In this document: positions 1-7,315 of the stretch, one piece after another
How positions within the stretch are numbered: the first letter of the stretch is position 1
Layout: each line of letters starts with the position of its first letter
NCBI GenBank assembly: GCA_910589085.1
Contig: CAJUSG010000034.1
Span: 1-25,605 of the forward strand
Source: an uncultured Oscillospiraceae bacterium
GTDB lineage: Bacteria > Bacillota > Clostridia > Oscillospirales > Oscillospiraceae
Length of the DNA: 25,605 nt
Reading direction: 5' to 3'
Notes under the pieces: model-generated
Told to the model about the DNA's origin: nothing
The model's input: the letters and a program-made list of their open reading frames with translations, nothing else
The model's database searches: none
Position numbers and translations under genes: made by a program

Positions 1-858
1 ATGTACGGCTGCAACAACTTCTGTTCCTACTGCATCGTCCCCTACGTCCGGGGCCGGGAGCGGTCCCGCAGACCGGAGGACATCCTGGCCGAGGTGCGCC
101 AGCTGGCGGAGGAGGGCTATAAGGACATCACCCTCCTGGGCCAGAACGTGAACTCCTACGGCAAGGATCTGGCCGAGCCCCTGGACTTCGCCGACCTGCT
201 GGAGCGGGTGAACACCATCCCCGGGGACTTTCTCATCCGGTTTATGACCTCCCACCCCAAGGATGCCACTCAAAAGCTCTTCGAGACTATGGCCAAGTGC
301 GAAAAGGTGGCCCCGGTGCTCCACCTGCCCTTCCAGGCGGGGAACGACCGCATTCTCAAGGTGATGAACCGCCGCCACACCCGGGCGGAATACTTGGAAA
401 AAATCCGGGCGCTCCGGGCCCTCATCCCCGATATCACCCTCACCTCCGATATCATCGTGGGCTTCCCCGGCGAGACAACAGAGGAGTTTGAGGACACCCT
501 GCGGGTGCTGGAGGAGGTCCGGTTCGACGCCCTGTTTACCTTCATCTTCTCCCCCCGCCCCGGCACCCCGGCGGCGGAGATGGACGACCCCATGCCCCGG
601 GAGGAGAAGCTGGCCAATTTCAACCGCCTCACCGCCCTCCAGGATGCTATTTCCGAGGAAAAGCACGCCGCCTATGTGGGCAAAACGGTGCGGTGCCTCT
701 TGGACGGCCTGTCCGACGATGCCCGGTACGACCTCACCGCCCGCACCCCCGGCAACCGTCTGGTCCGGGTGGCAGGCGACCCCGCCGCCCTGGGCCAGTT
801 CCGGGACGTGAAAATCACCGGGGCCAACAAGTGGTCACTGTTTGGGGAATTGGTATAA
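1..858 (+). CDS. miaB: tRNA-2-methylthio-N6-dimethylallyladenosine synthase MiaB (5' truncated by window)
   Basis: Radical-SAM methylthiotransferase that adds the 2-methylthio group to i6A37 of tRNAs, acting on the product of MiaA, which is encoded further down this window. The first residues seen are the radical-SAM loop CNNFCSYC (CxxxCxxC for the 4Fe-4S cluster), followed by IVPYVRGRERSR, typical of MiaB rather than MtaB or RimO. SDIIVGFPGET lies mid-protein, and a TRAM-like RNA-binding region fills the last 60 or so residues. The Met at position 1 is internal, because the N-terminal UPF0004 domain with its second Fe-S cluster should lie upstream of the window. The stop is TAA at 856-858. 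A palindromic repeat separates it from mutS. Confidence 0.95.
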   Translation: MYGCNNFCSYCIVPYVRGRERSRRPEDILAEVRQLAEEGYKDITLLGQNVNSYGKDLAEPLDFADLLERVNTIPGDFLIRFMTSHPKDATQKLFETMAKCEKVAPVLHLPFQAGNDRILKVMNRRHTRAEYLEKIRALRALIPDITLTSDIIVGFPGETTEEFEDTLRVLEEVRFDALFTFIFSPRPGTPAAEMDDPMPREEKLANFNRLTALQDAISEEKHAAYVGKTVRCLLDGLSDDARYDLTARTPGNRLVRVAGDPAALGQFRDVKITGANKWSLFGELV

Positions 859-880
859 ACCCCCGCCCCCCACAGGAAAG

Positions 881-1012
881 CCTCCCTTTTTGAAGGGAGG
901 GGGACCGCCGCCGAAGGCGGTGGTGGAGGGTTTTCCCCTAACGAAACACAGTTGTCCTCGTTAGGAGAAACCCCCACCCGGCTTCGCCGGGAGCCCCCTT
1001 TGCGAAGGGGGC
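881..1012. repeat. Long composite palindrome between miaB and mutS
   Basis: This non-coding stretch is a nested inverted repeat. Its outer hairpins are CCTCCCTT/AAGGGAGG (881-900) and GCCCCCTT/AAGGGGGC (993-1012). Inside these are ACCGCC/GGCGGT (904-921) and CCCGGC/GCCGGG (977-991). The innermost arms are 931-944 and 958-970, matching at about 12 of 14 positions around CCTAACGA/TCGTTAGG. The whole could fold as a cruciform in DNA or a branched hairpin in the miaB-mutS transcript. It looks like a mobile or amplified palindromic element rather than a plain terminator, since no T-run follows. A related type of hairpin string lies inside mutL. Confidence 0.7.
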
Positions 1013-1060
1013 CATTGACATCCGCATACAAGACGAAAGAGAGAGAAAGAAGGAACACCC

Positions 1061-3706
1061 ATGCCGGAAATCACCCCCATGATGCAGCAATATCTGGACA
1101 TCAAGGCCCAGAACCCGGACAGCATTTTGTTTTTCCGGCTGGGGGACTTTTACGAGATGTTCAATGAGGACGCCAAGCTGGTGTCCAAGGAGCTGGACCT
1201 GACTCTCACCACCCGGGACCGGAACAAGCCTCCTGAGCAGCGCACCCCCATGTGCGGGGTGCCCTACCACTCCGCCGACAGCTACATTGCCCGGCTCATC
1301 GCCAAGGGCTATAAAATCGCCATCTGCGAGCAGACCGAGGACCCGGCCCAGGCCAAGGGTCTGGTGGACCGGGACATCATCCGGGTGGTGACGCCGGGGA
1401 CGGTGATCGCCTCCTCCATGCTGGAGGACCGCAAAAACAACTACATCTGTGCCATCTACGCCGACTCCGCCGCCTTCGGCCTGTGCCTGTGCGACATCTC
1501 CACCGGCGAGGTATATGCCTCCTCCTTCCCCGCCGGGGAGGAGGGCCTGGGCCACCTGCAAAACGAGCTGGCCCGCTTCCACCCCGCCGAGGCGGTGCTG
1601 TCCTCGGGGGCCTGGAACACCGATGGGCTGGTCCCCTTTTTGAAGGACCGGCTGGGCTGCCTGTGCGAGAACGGCGGCGAGGCCCGGTTCCGCATTGGGG
1701 CGGCCCGTCCCCTGGCGGAGAAACAGTTCAAGACCGGTCTGAACGACGTCCCCGCCCAGGATGAGGCGGCCCTCCAGGCCACCGGTGGGCTGCTGGCCTA
1801 CCTCTACGAGACCCAAAAGACCGATCTGAGTCACATCTCCGCCCTCACCTACTACACCGCCGGCCAGTTCATGGAGCTGGACCTCACCGCCCGGCAGACA
1901 TTGGAGCTCACCGCCACCATGCGGGGCAAGGAGAAAAAGGGCTCCCTGCTGTGGGTGCTGGATAAGACCAAAACCGCCATGGGGGGCCGGCTCCTCCGGG
2001 GCTGGCTGGAGCGCCCCCTTCTCTCCCCCGCCCGGATTGCCCGGCGGCAGCAGGGGGTGGCCGACCTGGTGGAGGACGCCATCACCCGGGAGGAGCTCTC
2101 CCTGGCCCTCCGGGAGGTCACCGACCTGGAGCGGCTGGCCGGCCGGGTGGTCTACGGCTCCGCCGGGTCCCGGGACCTGGCCGCCCTGTCCGCCGGCCTG
2201 GGCAGGCTGCCCCACATCCGGGAGCTGCTGGCCCACTGTCCCTCCCCCCTTCTCCAGGAGCTGCTGGGACAGCTGGACGACCTGCCTGAGCTGTGCGCCC
2301 TGCTGGACGGCGCCCTTCGGGACGAGGAGGAGAAGCCCCTGCCCTTCTCCGTCCGGGAGGGGGGCTTCATCCGCCCGGGCTACCACGCCAAGGTGGACGA
2401 GCTGCGGGATCTGCTCACCAACGCCAACGGCCACATCATCGACATGGAGGTCAGGACCAAGGAGCAGACCGGCATCAAGAACATGAAAATCACCTCCAAC
2501 AAGGTGTTTGGCTACTACATCGAGGTGGCCAAGTCCCAGACCGGGCTGGTGCCCGACCACTGGACCAGGAAGCAGACCACGGTAAACGCCGAGCGGTACA
2601 TCTCCCCCGAGCTGAAGGAGCTGGAGCACGCCATCCTCTCCGCCCAGGACCAGGTCACCGCCCTGGAGTACCAGCTCTTCTGCCAGCTGAAGCAGGCGGT
2701 TTGCGCCCAGGTGGACCAGATTCAAAGGACCGCCGCCGCCCTGGCCCAGGTGGACGTCCTCCAGTCCTTCGCCGCCGTGGCTGCCGCCAACAACTACTGT
2801 ATGCCCCAGGTGGACAGCGACCACACACTCACCATTGTGGAGGGCCGCCACCCGGTGGTGGAGAAGATGCTCAAGGGGACCCCCTTCGTCCCCAACGACA
2901 CCCACATGGACGGCGGGGACGACCTGGCCGCCATCATCACCGGCCCCAACATGGCGGGCAAATCCACCTACATGCGTCAGGTGGCCCTCATTGTGCTGAT
3001 GGCCCAGATGGGCTCCTTTGTCCCCGCCCGCTCGGCCCGCATCGGGGTGGTGGACCGGGTGTTTACCCGTATCGGGGCTAGCGACGATCTGGCCTCGGGC
3101 CAGTCCACCTTTATGGTGGAGATGACCGAGGTGGCCGCCCTGCTGAACAACGCCACCAGCAAATCCCTGCTGATTCTGGACGAGATCGGCCGGGGCACCT
3201 CCACCTACGACGGCATGGCCATCGCCCGGGCGGTGCTGGAGCACTGCGCCGACCGCAAGCGCCTGGGAGCCAAAACCCTCTTCGCCACCCACTACCACGA
3301 GCTCACCGCCCTGGAGGGAGAGATTCCCGGGGTAAAGAACTACAACATCGCCGCCAAAAAGCGGGGCAGCGACGTGATTTTTCTGCGCAAAATCGTCCGG
3401 GGCGGGGCCGATCAGAGCTACGGCGTGGAGGTGGCCAAGCTGGCCGGGGTGCCCGACCGGGTGGTCCGCCGGGCCCGGGAGATTTTGACGGAATTGGAAT
3501 CGGGTGTAGGGCGCGACGACCCCGGCGCGCCGTCCGGCTCTGTGCGGGCCGCCGAGTCGTCGGCCCCTACGGACCAGGTGTCCCTCATGGACCTGGGCGG
3601 CGAGACCGTCCTGAAAAAGCTGCGCATGACCGATGTGAATATCCTCTCCCCCATCGAGGCGCTGAACCTGCTGGCCGAGCTGAAGCAGGACCTGAACGGG
3701 GGCTAG
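1061..3706 (+). CDS. mutS: DNA mismatch repair protein MutS
   Basis: MutS recognises base mismatches and small loops as an ATP-dependent dimeric clamp and recruits MutL. The 881-aa protein has the mismatch-reading Phe-x-Glu motif (FYE, residues 30-32), connector, lever and clamp regions, a Walker A GPNMAGKST at residues 628-636, and a Walker B LLILDEIGRGTST at about 702-714. FATHYHELT follows, and a short C-terminal helical tail ends ALNLLAELK. The ATG at 1061 follows an AAGGA ribosome site (AGAAGGAACACCC). Residues 816-837, between the ATPase and the C-terminal dimerisation tail, are encoded by a palindromic repeat (see 3506-3570). The stop TAG overlaps the stop of the convergent small gene in the tetranucleotide CTAG. 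The start and family are secure. Confidence 0.98.
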   Translation: MPEITPMMQQYLDIKAQNPDSILFFRLGDFYEMFNEDAKLVSKELDLTLTTRDRNKPPEQRTPMCGVPYHSADSYIARLIAKGYKIAICEQTEDPAQAKGLVDRDIIRVVTPGTVIASSMLEDRKNNYICAIYADSAAFGLCLCDISTGEVYASSFPAGEEGLGHLQNELARFHPAEAVLSSGAWNTDGLVPFLKDRLGCLCENGGEARFRIGAARPLAEKQFKTGLNDVPAQDEAALQATGGLLAYLYETQKTDLSHISALTYYTAGQFMELDLTARQTLELTATMRGKEKKGSLLWVLDKTKTAMGGRLLRGWLERPLLSPARIARRQQGVADLVEDAITREELSLALREVTDLERLAGRVVYGSAGSRDLAALSAGLGRLPHIRELLAHCPSPLLQELLGQLDDLPELCALLDGALRDEEEKPLPFSVREGGFIRPGYHAKVDELRDLLTNANGHIIDMEVRTKEQTGIKNMKITSNKVFGYYIEVAKSQTGLVPDHWTRKQTTVNAERYISPELKELEHAILSAQDQVTALEYQLFCQLKQAVCAQVDQIQRTAAALAQVDVLQSFAAVAAANNYCMPQVDSDHTLTIVEGRHPVVEKMLKGTPFVPNDTHMDGGDDLAAIITGPNMAGKSTYMRQVALIVLMAQMGSFVPARSARIGVVDRVFTRIGASDDLASGQSTFMVEMTEVAALLNNATSKSLLILDEIGRGTSTYDGMAIARAVLEHCADRKRLGAKTLFATHYHELTALEGEIPGVKNYNIAAKKRGSDVIFLRKIVRGGADQSYGVEVAKLAGVPDRVVRRAREILTELESGVGRDDPGAPSGSVRAAESSAPTDQVSLMDLGGETVLKKLRMTDVNILSPIEALNLLAELKQDLNGG
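3506..3570 (+). repeat. GTAGGG...CCCCTAC palindromic element in frame within mutS
   Basis: This 65-bp segment begins GTAGGGCGCGACGACCCC and ends GTCGGCCCCTAC, so its ends are inverted. Bases 3506-3533 are the exact reverse complement of 6361-6388 (28 of 28), which lies in the intergenic gap after mutL, and match 16258-16285 with one difference. It encodes residues 816-837 of MutS, a Gly/Asp/Pro/Ser-rich stretch in a linker, without breaking the frame. Confidence 0.8.
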
Positions 3707-3951
3707 ACCCCCAGGGCCTCCAGCATCAGCCGGACCCCCAGGCGGAAGCCCTCCCGATAATAGTGAAAGGCCCGCCATCCCTCCTTTTCTCCTTCCAGCT
3801 CGAAGAGACGGTCTATGAATTCGTCTCCGAACATTTTCTGCACCTTATCCCATTCGGCGCAGAGCTTTTCATCCAATTCCTGTTGTGTTTTGTCCCGTTT
3901 CGGGGTAATATCGTATTCGCCGTCGAATATTTCACGCAGTATGTCTTTCAT
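3703..3951 (-). CDS. Small DUF6809-like protein
   Basis: This 82-aa acidic helical protein starts MKDILREIFDGEYD and ends EGFRLGVRLMLEALGV. The closing EGFRxGxRLMLEAL motif resembles the DUF6809 group of small Firmicute proteins; this is recall, not a search. An upstream ATG at 4026 is possible, but the ATG at 3951 has AGGAGTCAT directly before it and lies downstream of a near-consensus promoter (3997-4026), so it is preferred. Its stop codon shares CTAG with the mutS stop, so the two genes converge with a 4-bp overlap. It is divergent from an XRE regulator that starts 87 bp away, which suggests a regulator-target pair. The molecular function is unknown. Confidence 0.75.
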   Translation of the reverse strand: MKDILREIFDGEYDITPKRDKTQQELDEKLCAEWDKVQKMFGDEFIDRLFELEGEKEGWRAFHYYREGFRLGVRLMLEALGV

Positions 3952-3996
3952 ATGACTCCTCCATGCAGGTACTCTAAAAAGGTACCTTCCGAGGCC

Positions 3997-4026
3997 ATTA
4001 TAGTCCCTTTTTAGATGACTTGTCAA
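3997..4026 (-). promoter_or_regulatory. Near-consensus promoter for the DUF6809-like gene
   Basis: On the minus strand, TTGACA (4026-4021) and TATAAT (4002-3997) are separated by 18 bp. Both hexamers match the vegetative sigma factor consensus exactly. The promoter overlaps the 5' end of the divergent XRE gene's leader, so binding of that regulator here could control both directions. The adjacent repeats GGTACTCT and GGTACCTT (3968-3989) are possible operator half-sites. Confidence 0.7.
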
Positions 4027-4038
4027 GGGGGTATTATC

Positions 4039-4284
4039 ATGTTTTCAAAGGAGCTTTTTGGCCAGCGCATTTTGCAGCTCCGAAAGCAGCACAATGAGAC
4101 ACAAAAAGACCTGGCCGAACTGTTGGATGTGGGAAAGGGGCATATCAGCGAGATCGAACGGGGCAATCGTACCACCTCGGCTGAACGTATCGCCCTGATC
4201 TGCGAGCATTATCAGGTGTCCTCCGACTATCTTTTGGGTCTGGTGGACGACCCCCAGGCCCGCTTAAAACCAAAGAGAAAGTGA
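4039..4284 (+). CDS. XRE-family helix-turn-helix regulator
   Basis: This 81-aa protein is almost entirely a Cro/C1-type HTH domain. The fold reads RILQLRKQHNETQKDLAELL, then VGKGHISEIERGNRTTS, then ICEHYQVSSDYLLGLVD, with a basic tail (RLKPKRK). It has no sensor domain. The ATG at 4039 is chosen over the in-frame ATG at 4015 because AAGGGGG lies about 7 bp upstream of 4039. The gene is divergent from the DUF6809-like gene and overlaps the longest possible mutL reading frame (GTG at 4281). It probably autoregulates from the shared 87-bp intergenic region. The operator was not resolved. Confidence 0.85.
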   Translation: MFSKELFGQRILQLRKQHNETQKDLAELLDVGKGHISEIERGNRTTSAERIALICEHYQVSSDYLLGLVDDPQARLKPKRK

Positions 4285-4292
4285 GCGCAGCT

Positions 4293-6350
4293 ATGCCAAA
4301 CATCCAAGTATTAGACCCCCATGTAGCCGACCTGATCGCCGCCGGCGAGGTGGTGGAGCGGCCCGCCTCCGTGGCCAAGGAGCTGATGGAGAACGCCATC
4401 GACGCCGGGGCGTCCACCGTGACGGTGGAGATATCCCACGGCGGGCTCACCTTCCTCCGGGTGACCGACGACGGAAAGGGCATCCCGGCCGGAGAGCTGA
4501 GGACCGCCTTTCTCCGCCACGCCACCAGCAAGCTGCGCACCGAGTACGACCTGGAGGCCATCGGCACCCTGGGCTTCCGGGGGGAGGCCCTGGCGGCCAT
4601 CGCCGCTGTCTCCCGGATCGAGGCGCTCACCCGGACAGCGGAGGCTGAGCTGGGGGCCTCCCTGGCCCTGGAGGGGGGAACCCCCGGGCCGGTGGAGGAA
4701 GCGGGCTGTCCCCGTGGCACCACGCTGGTGGTCCGGGACCTGTTTTTCAACACCCCCGCCCGGCTGAAGTTCATGAAAAAGGACGCCGCCGAGGGGGCCG
4801 CCGTCTTCGCGGTGGTCCAGCGGGTGGCCCTGTCCCACCCGGAAGTATCGGTGAAGTTCATCCGGGACGGCAAACAGGAGCTGCTTACCCCCGGAGACGG
4901 CCAGCTGAAAAGCGCCGTCTACGCCGTGCTGGGCCGGGAGCTGGCCCTGGGCTTCCGGGAGGTCCGGGCCACCGGGGAGGACATGTCCGTGGAGGGCTTC
5001 GCCTCCCTGCCCGCCTGCTGCCGGGCCAGCCGCAGCTGGCAGTTCTTCTTTGTCAATGGGCGGCAGGTGAAGTCCCCCCTCATGGCCGCCGCCCTGGAGG
5101 AGGCCTATAAAAACCAGAAAATGGTGGGCAAATTCCCCGGCTGCGTTCTCCATCTCCAGACCAGGCTCAACGCCGTGGACGTCAACGTCCACCCCGCCAA
5201 GACCGAGGTGAAGTTCGGCGCCGAGCGGGCGGTGTTCTCCGCTGTGTACCACGCCGTGCTGTCCGCCTTGGAGGGGGACCCCTCCCACCCCCGGGCGGTG
5301 CTGAAAAACACTGAGATTTCCGGGGTGCGGAAGCAGGACACGGTGACGGAAAACCAGATGCGCATCGGTGGCGCTCCCGCCTCCCCTTTTATGGGGGAGA
5401 TGGCCCGAAGGGCCGGAGGGAGTCCTCTCAGTCAGCCTGCGGCTGACAGCTCCCCCAGAGGGGGAGGGCTTCCCACCGTGGTCCGGGTGCATGACAGCAG
5501 CCGGATCCCCTCCCTTCCGCCCCAGGGGCAAATGCCTCCTCTCGAAAGGCAGCGCCCCAGTTCACAAATCGGGGCGGCGAATTGTACATCCCAGGAGGGG
5601 GCAGAAAAAGTAAAACAAATTTACCAACCCCCGGCCGTCCCCCACAGCCCGGCTCCGCCGAACGCAATCCCCAGTCAGTCCGAGGCTGACAGCGCCTCTC
5701 ACCGCGCGGCCCCTGGCGGCCCTGCCGCCGTTCAGCCTCCCCCCTGCGGGGAAAAGGAGCCCCTGCCCTCTGCGGGCGGGACGGAGGAGCTCCCCTGGCG
5801 GCTCGCCGGAGAGGTGCTCAACACCTATATCATTGTAGAGCGGGGAGAGACGGTCTATCTCATCGACAAGCACGCCGCCCACGAGCGGATGAACTTCGAC
5901 CGGATGAAGGCCGAGGGCTACGACCCCATGGCCCAGACCCTGCTCACCCCGGCGGTGTGCCGCCTGTCCCCGGCCCAGCGGGAGGTGCTGCTGGACCACC
6001 GGGCGCTGCTGGAGGAGTTCGGCTTTGAGATGGACGAGCTGGGGGCCGATCTGGCGGTACGTCAGGCCCCCTTCGATGTGGACGTGGGGGAGGTCCCCGC
6101 CGCCCTGGAGGAGCTGGCCCAGAAGCTGCTCACCGCCGGGAGGGCCGACCCCGCCGCCGCCCGGGATGAGCTGCTTCACACTATGGCCTGCAAGGCGGCC
6201 ATCAAGGGGGGCTGGCACAGCGCCCCCCGGGAGCTGGAGCGGGTGGCCGCCGCCGTCATGTCCGGACAGGTGAAATACTGTCCCCACGGCCGTCCGGTTG
6301 CCATCGAGCTGACCAAAAAGGAGCTGGAGAAGCAGTTCAAGCGGGCATAA
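4293..6350 (+). CDS. mutL: DNA mismatch repair protein MutL with expanded linker
   Basis: MutL couples MutS mismatch recognition to strand incision. The N-terminal GHKL ATPase is intact: KELMENAIDAGA (catalytic Glu 30), DDGKGI, HATSK and GFRGEALAAI. The C-terminal domain carries the metal-dependent endonuclease motif DKHAAHE (from residue 525), ACKAAIKGG and CPHGRP, so this is the nicking type found in bacteria lacking MutH. The ATG at 4293 begins at the conserved MPNIQVLDPHVADLIAAGEVVERP; a GTG at 4281 would add four residues and overlap the preceding gene. The linker (about residues 358-505) is Pro/Gly/Ser-rich and is partly made of palindromic repeat DNA (5391-5470, 5656-5730). An AT-richer patch at 5600-5630 also breaks the usual codon pattern. 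Confidence 0.96.
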   Translation: MPNIQVLDPHVADLIAAGEVVERPASVAKELMENAIDAGASTVTVEISHGGLTFLRVTDDGKGIPAGELRTAFLRHATSKLRTEYDLEAIGTLGFRGEALAAIAAVSRIEALTRTAEAELGASLALEGGTPGPVEEAGCPRGTTLVVRDLFFNTPARLKFMKKDAAEGAAVFAVVQRVALSHPEVSVKFIRDGKQELLTPGDGQLKSAVYAVLGRELALGFREVRATGEDMSVEGFASLPACCRASRSWQFFFVNGRQVKSPLMAAALEEAYKNQKMVGKFPGCVLHLQTRLNAVDVNVHPAKTEVKFGAERAVFSAVYHAVLSALEGDPSHPRAVLKNTEISGVRKQDTVTENQMRIGGAPASPFMGEMARRAGGSPLSQPAADSSPRGGGLPTVVRVHDSSRIPSLPPQGQMPPLERQRPSSQIGAANCTSQEGAEKVKQIYQPPAVPHSPAPPNAIPSQSEADSASHRAAPGGPAAVQPPPCGEKEPLPSAGGTEELPWRLAGEVLNTYIIVERGETVYLIDKHAAHERMNFDRMKAEGYDPMAQTLLTPAVCRLSPAQREVLLDHRALLEEFGFEMDELGADLAVRQAPFDVDVGEVPAALEELAQKLLTAGRADPAAARDELLHTMACKAAIKGGWHSAPRELERVAAAVMSGQVKYCPHGRPVAIELTKKELEKQFKRA
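5391..5470. repeat. String of palindromic hairpins translated within the MutL linker
   Basis: Four hairpins in tandem are read through in frame: CTCCCC/GGGGGAG (from 5391), GGCCC-GAA-GGGCC (5402-5414), GTCAGCC-TGC-GGCTGAC (5431-5447, perfect) and CTCCCCC-AGA-GGGGGAG (from 5450, perfect). The pattern looks like an intergenic palindromic element of this bacterial group. It encodes Pro/Ala/Gly/Ser-rich residues at about 367-393. Confidence 0.65.
5656..5730. repeat. Second, degraded palindromic stretch within the MutL linker
   Basis: It contains an imperfect GTCAG...CTGAC hairpin (near 5673-5690) like the one at 5431-5447, and a perfect GGCGGC-CCT-GCCGCC (5715-5729). This fits an older or partial copy of the upstream element in the same linker. 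Confidence 0.45.
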
Positions 6351-6360
6351 AGACAGGAAA

Positions 6361-6440
6361 ACGGCGCGCCGGGGTCGTCGCGCCCTACCGCCGATTCCCT
6401 GAAGCCCGCATGTAGGGCGGGACGACCCGGCCCGCCATCA
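6361..6440. repeat. Intergenic pair of GTAGGG-type half elements after mutL
   Basis: Bases 6361-6388 end CGCCCTAC and are the exact reverse complement of the mutS copy. Bases 6412-6436 start GTAGGGCGGGACGACC. The two arms face each other and fill most of the 111-bp gap before the next gene, whose own AAAGGAGG ribosome site lies just beyond. The arms could form a large hairpin. Confidence 0.7.
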
Positions 6441-6461
6441 AGCGAATAAAGGAGGTCCTCT

Positions 6462-7130
6462 ATGTCCTGGAACAGTTCCCTCTATGAGTACCACAAGAAA
6501 TACGGCGGGCAGTTTCTGGCAGGCGAGCTGGACGACGGCCTACTGATACTCACCTGGAAGAACCGGCCCCTGGTGGTCGATCTGTCCATGGTGAACGGCG
6601 GGCGGAGCGGAACCTTCAGCTATATCCGGGCCCGGGCGCCCGTCACCCTGGCCAAGCCCTACGAGCTGACCATCGGGGCGGAGAGGACCCTGTCCGGCGG
6701 GGTAAACACGGTGCTGAAGTCGGTATCCGCCATCGCCGGCTACTCGGCGGACTTCGGCTGCCCCGAGGTCACAAAAAAGCGTCTGATCCGTGCGGAAAAT
6801 GTCCCCTTCACCAAGCTGGTGCTGAGCAGCCTGGACTTCCGCAATGCCCTGCTGGCCTGCCCGAAGGACAAGGTGTCGGTCCGCCCCGGCCCCGGCGATG
6901 AGGGGCTGCATCTGGTCACCGTCACCACCGCCGCCGCGGTCAGCGGCCTCAGCGGCGACGGCGGGGGCTGGTATCTGGGCAGCCGCGGGGAATATATAAC
7001 GGTGTTCGGCACCGAGGAGGAGAAGGCCCAGGAGGCCCGGCAGGTGGAGGAGCAGTTTTTCCCCCGGATGGACCGCTTTCTGGCCCTGGCCCGGGCGGCC
7101 TGCGGGGCAGTCACCCAGTGGCCGATGTGA
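6462..7130 (+). CDS. Hypothetical protein, 222 aa
   Basis: I do not recognise this family. The protein is soluble-looking, with no signal peptide or membrane segment. It starts MSWNSSLYEYHKKYGGQFLAGEL and ends in a helical stretch rich in Glu, Gln and Ala (EEKAQEARQVEEQFFPRMDRFLALARAA in two parts). The middle has alternating hydrophobic patterns suggesting beta structure (LLILTWKNRPLVVDLSMV; LHLVTVTTAAAV). Codon use matches the neighbours, so it looks native. AAAGGAGG lies 6 bp before the ATG, a strong ribosome site. It follows mutL after a repeat element and precedes the toxin-antitoxin loci. No function is inferred. Confidence 0.85.
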   Translation: MSWNSSLYEYHKKYGGQFLAGELDDGLLILTWKNRPLVVDLSMVNGGRSGTFSYIRARAPVTLAKPYELTIGAERTLSGGVNTVLKSVSAIAGYSADFGCPEVTKKRLIRAENVPFTKLVLSSLDFRNALLACPKDKVSVRPGPGDEGLHLVTVTTAAAVSGLSGDGGGWYLGSRGEYITVFGTEEEKAQEARQVEEQFFPRMDRFLALARAACGAVTQWPM

Positions 7131-7198
7131 GGGCCTCACTGACAAGCCCAAGCCCTATAAACGTAAGAATAATTGAATTGAAAATCTCTCCGTACCTC

Positions 7199-7228
7199 TT
7201 GCATACTGTGTATTGGCTGTGTTATAAT
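7199..7228 (+). promoter_or_regulatory. Promoter of antitoxin RNA, copy 1
   Basis: TTGCAT (7199-7204) and TATAAT (7223-7228) are separated by 18 bp. Copy 2 has the same hexamers and spacing. The predicted transcription start is near 7235. Confidence 0.8.
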
Positions 7229-7234
7229 AAAACT

Positions 7235-7310
7235 TGCCAATAACAACAATATGTCCAAGAGGCCTCACAAAGGCGAATCCCCGGAGAGCGGCTACTCTCC
7301 GGGGATTCTT
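7235..7310 (+). ncRNA. Antitoxin RNA of Fst-like type I system, copy 1
   Basis: This is a predicted RNA of about 75 nt. It starts near GCCAATAACA, contains ATGTCCAAGAGG (7251-7262), and ends in the hairpin AATCCCCGGAGAG / CTCTCCGGGGATT (7276-7307). GCCAATAACA and ATGTCCAAGAGG recur on the same strand at 7361-7370 and 7404-7415. The RNA is therefore complementary to the oppositely transcribed toxin mRNA over its start codon and mid-ORF as well as at the shared terminator. This matches the RNAI/RNAII arrangement of the par locus of pAD1. Confidence 0.75.
7276..7307. terminator. Shared bidirectional terminator hairpin, TA copy 1
   Basis: A perfect 13-bp stem (7276-7288 with 7295-7307) encloses a 6-nt loop and lies between the antitoxin RNA and the 3' end of the toxin ORF. 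It can end both convergent transcripts and adds a further paired region between them. Confidence 0.8.
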
Positions 7311-7315
7311 TACGC

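Noticed and set aside
938..3778. A 946-codon open frame on the minus strand opposite mutS
   Set aside because: It mirrors the mutS coding strand, has no family motifs and is Gly/His/Val/Gln-rich, as expected from antisense reading of GC-rich codons.
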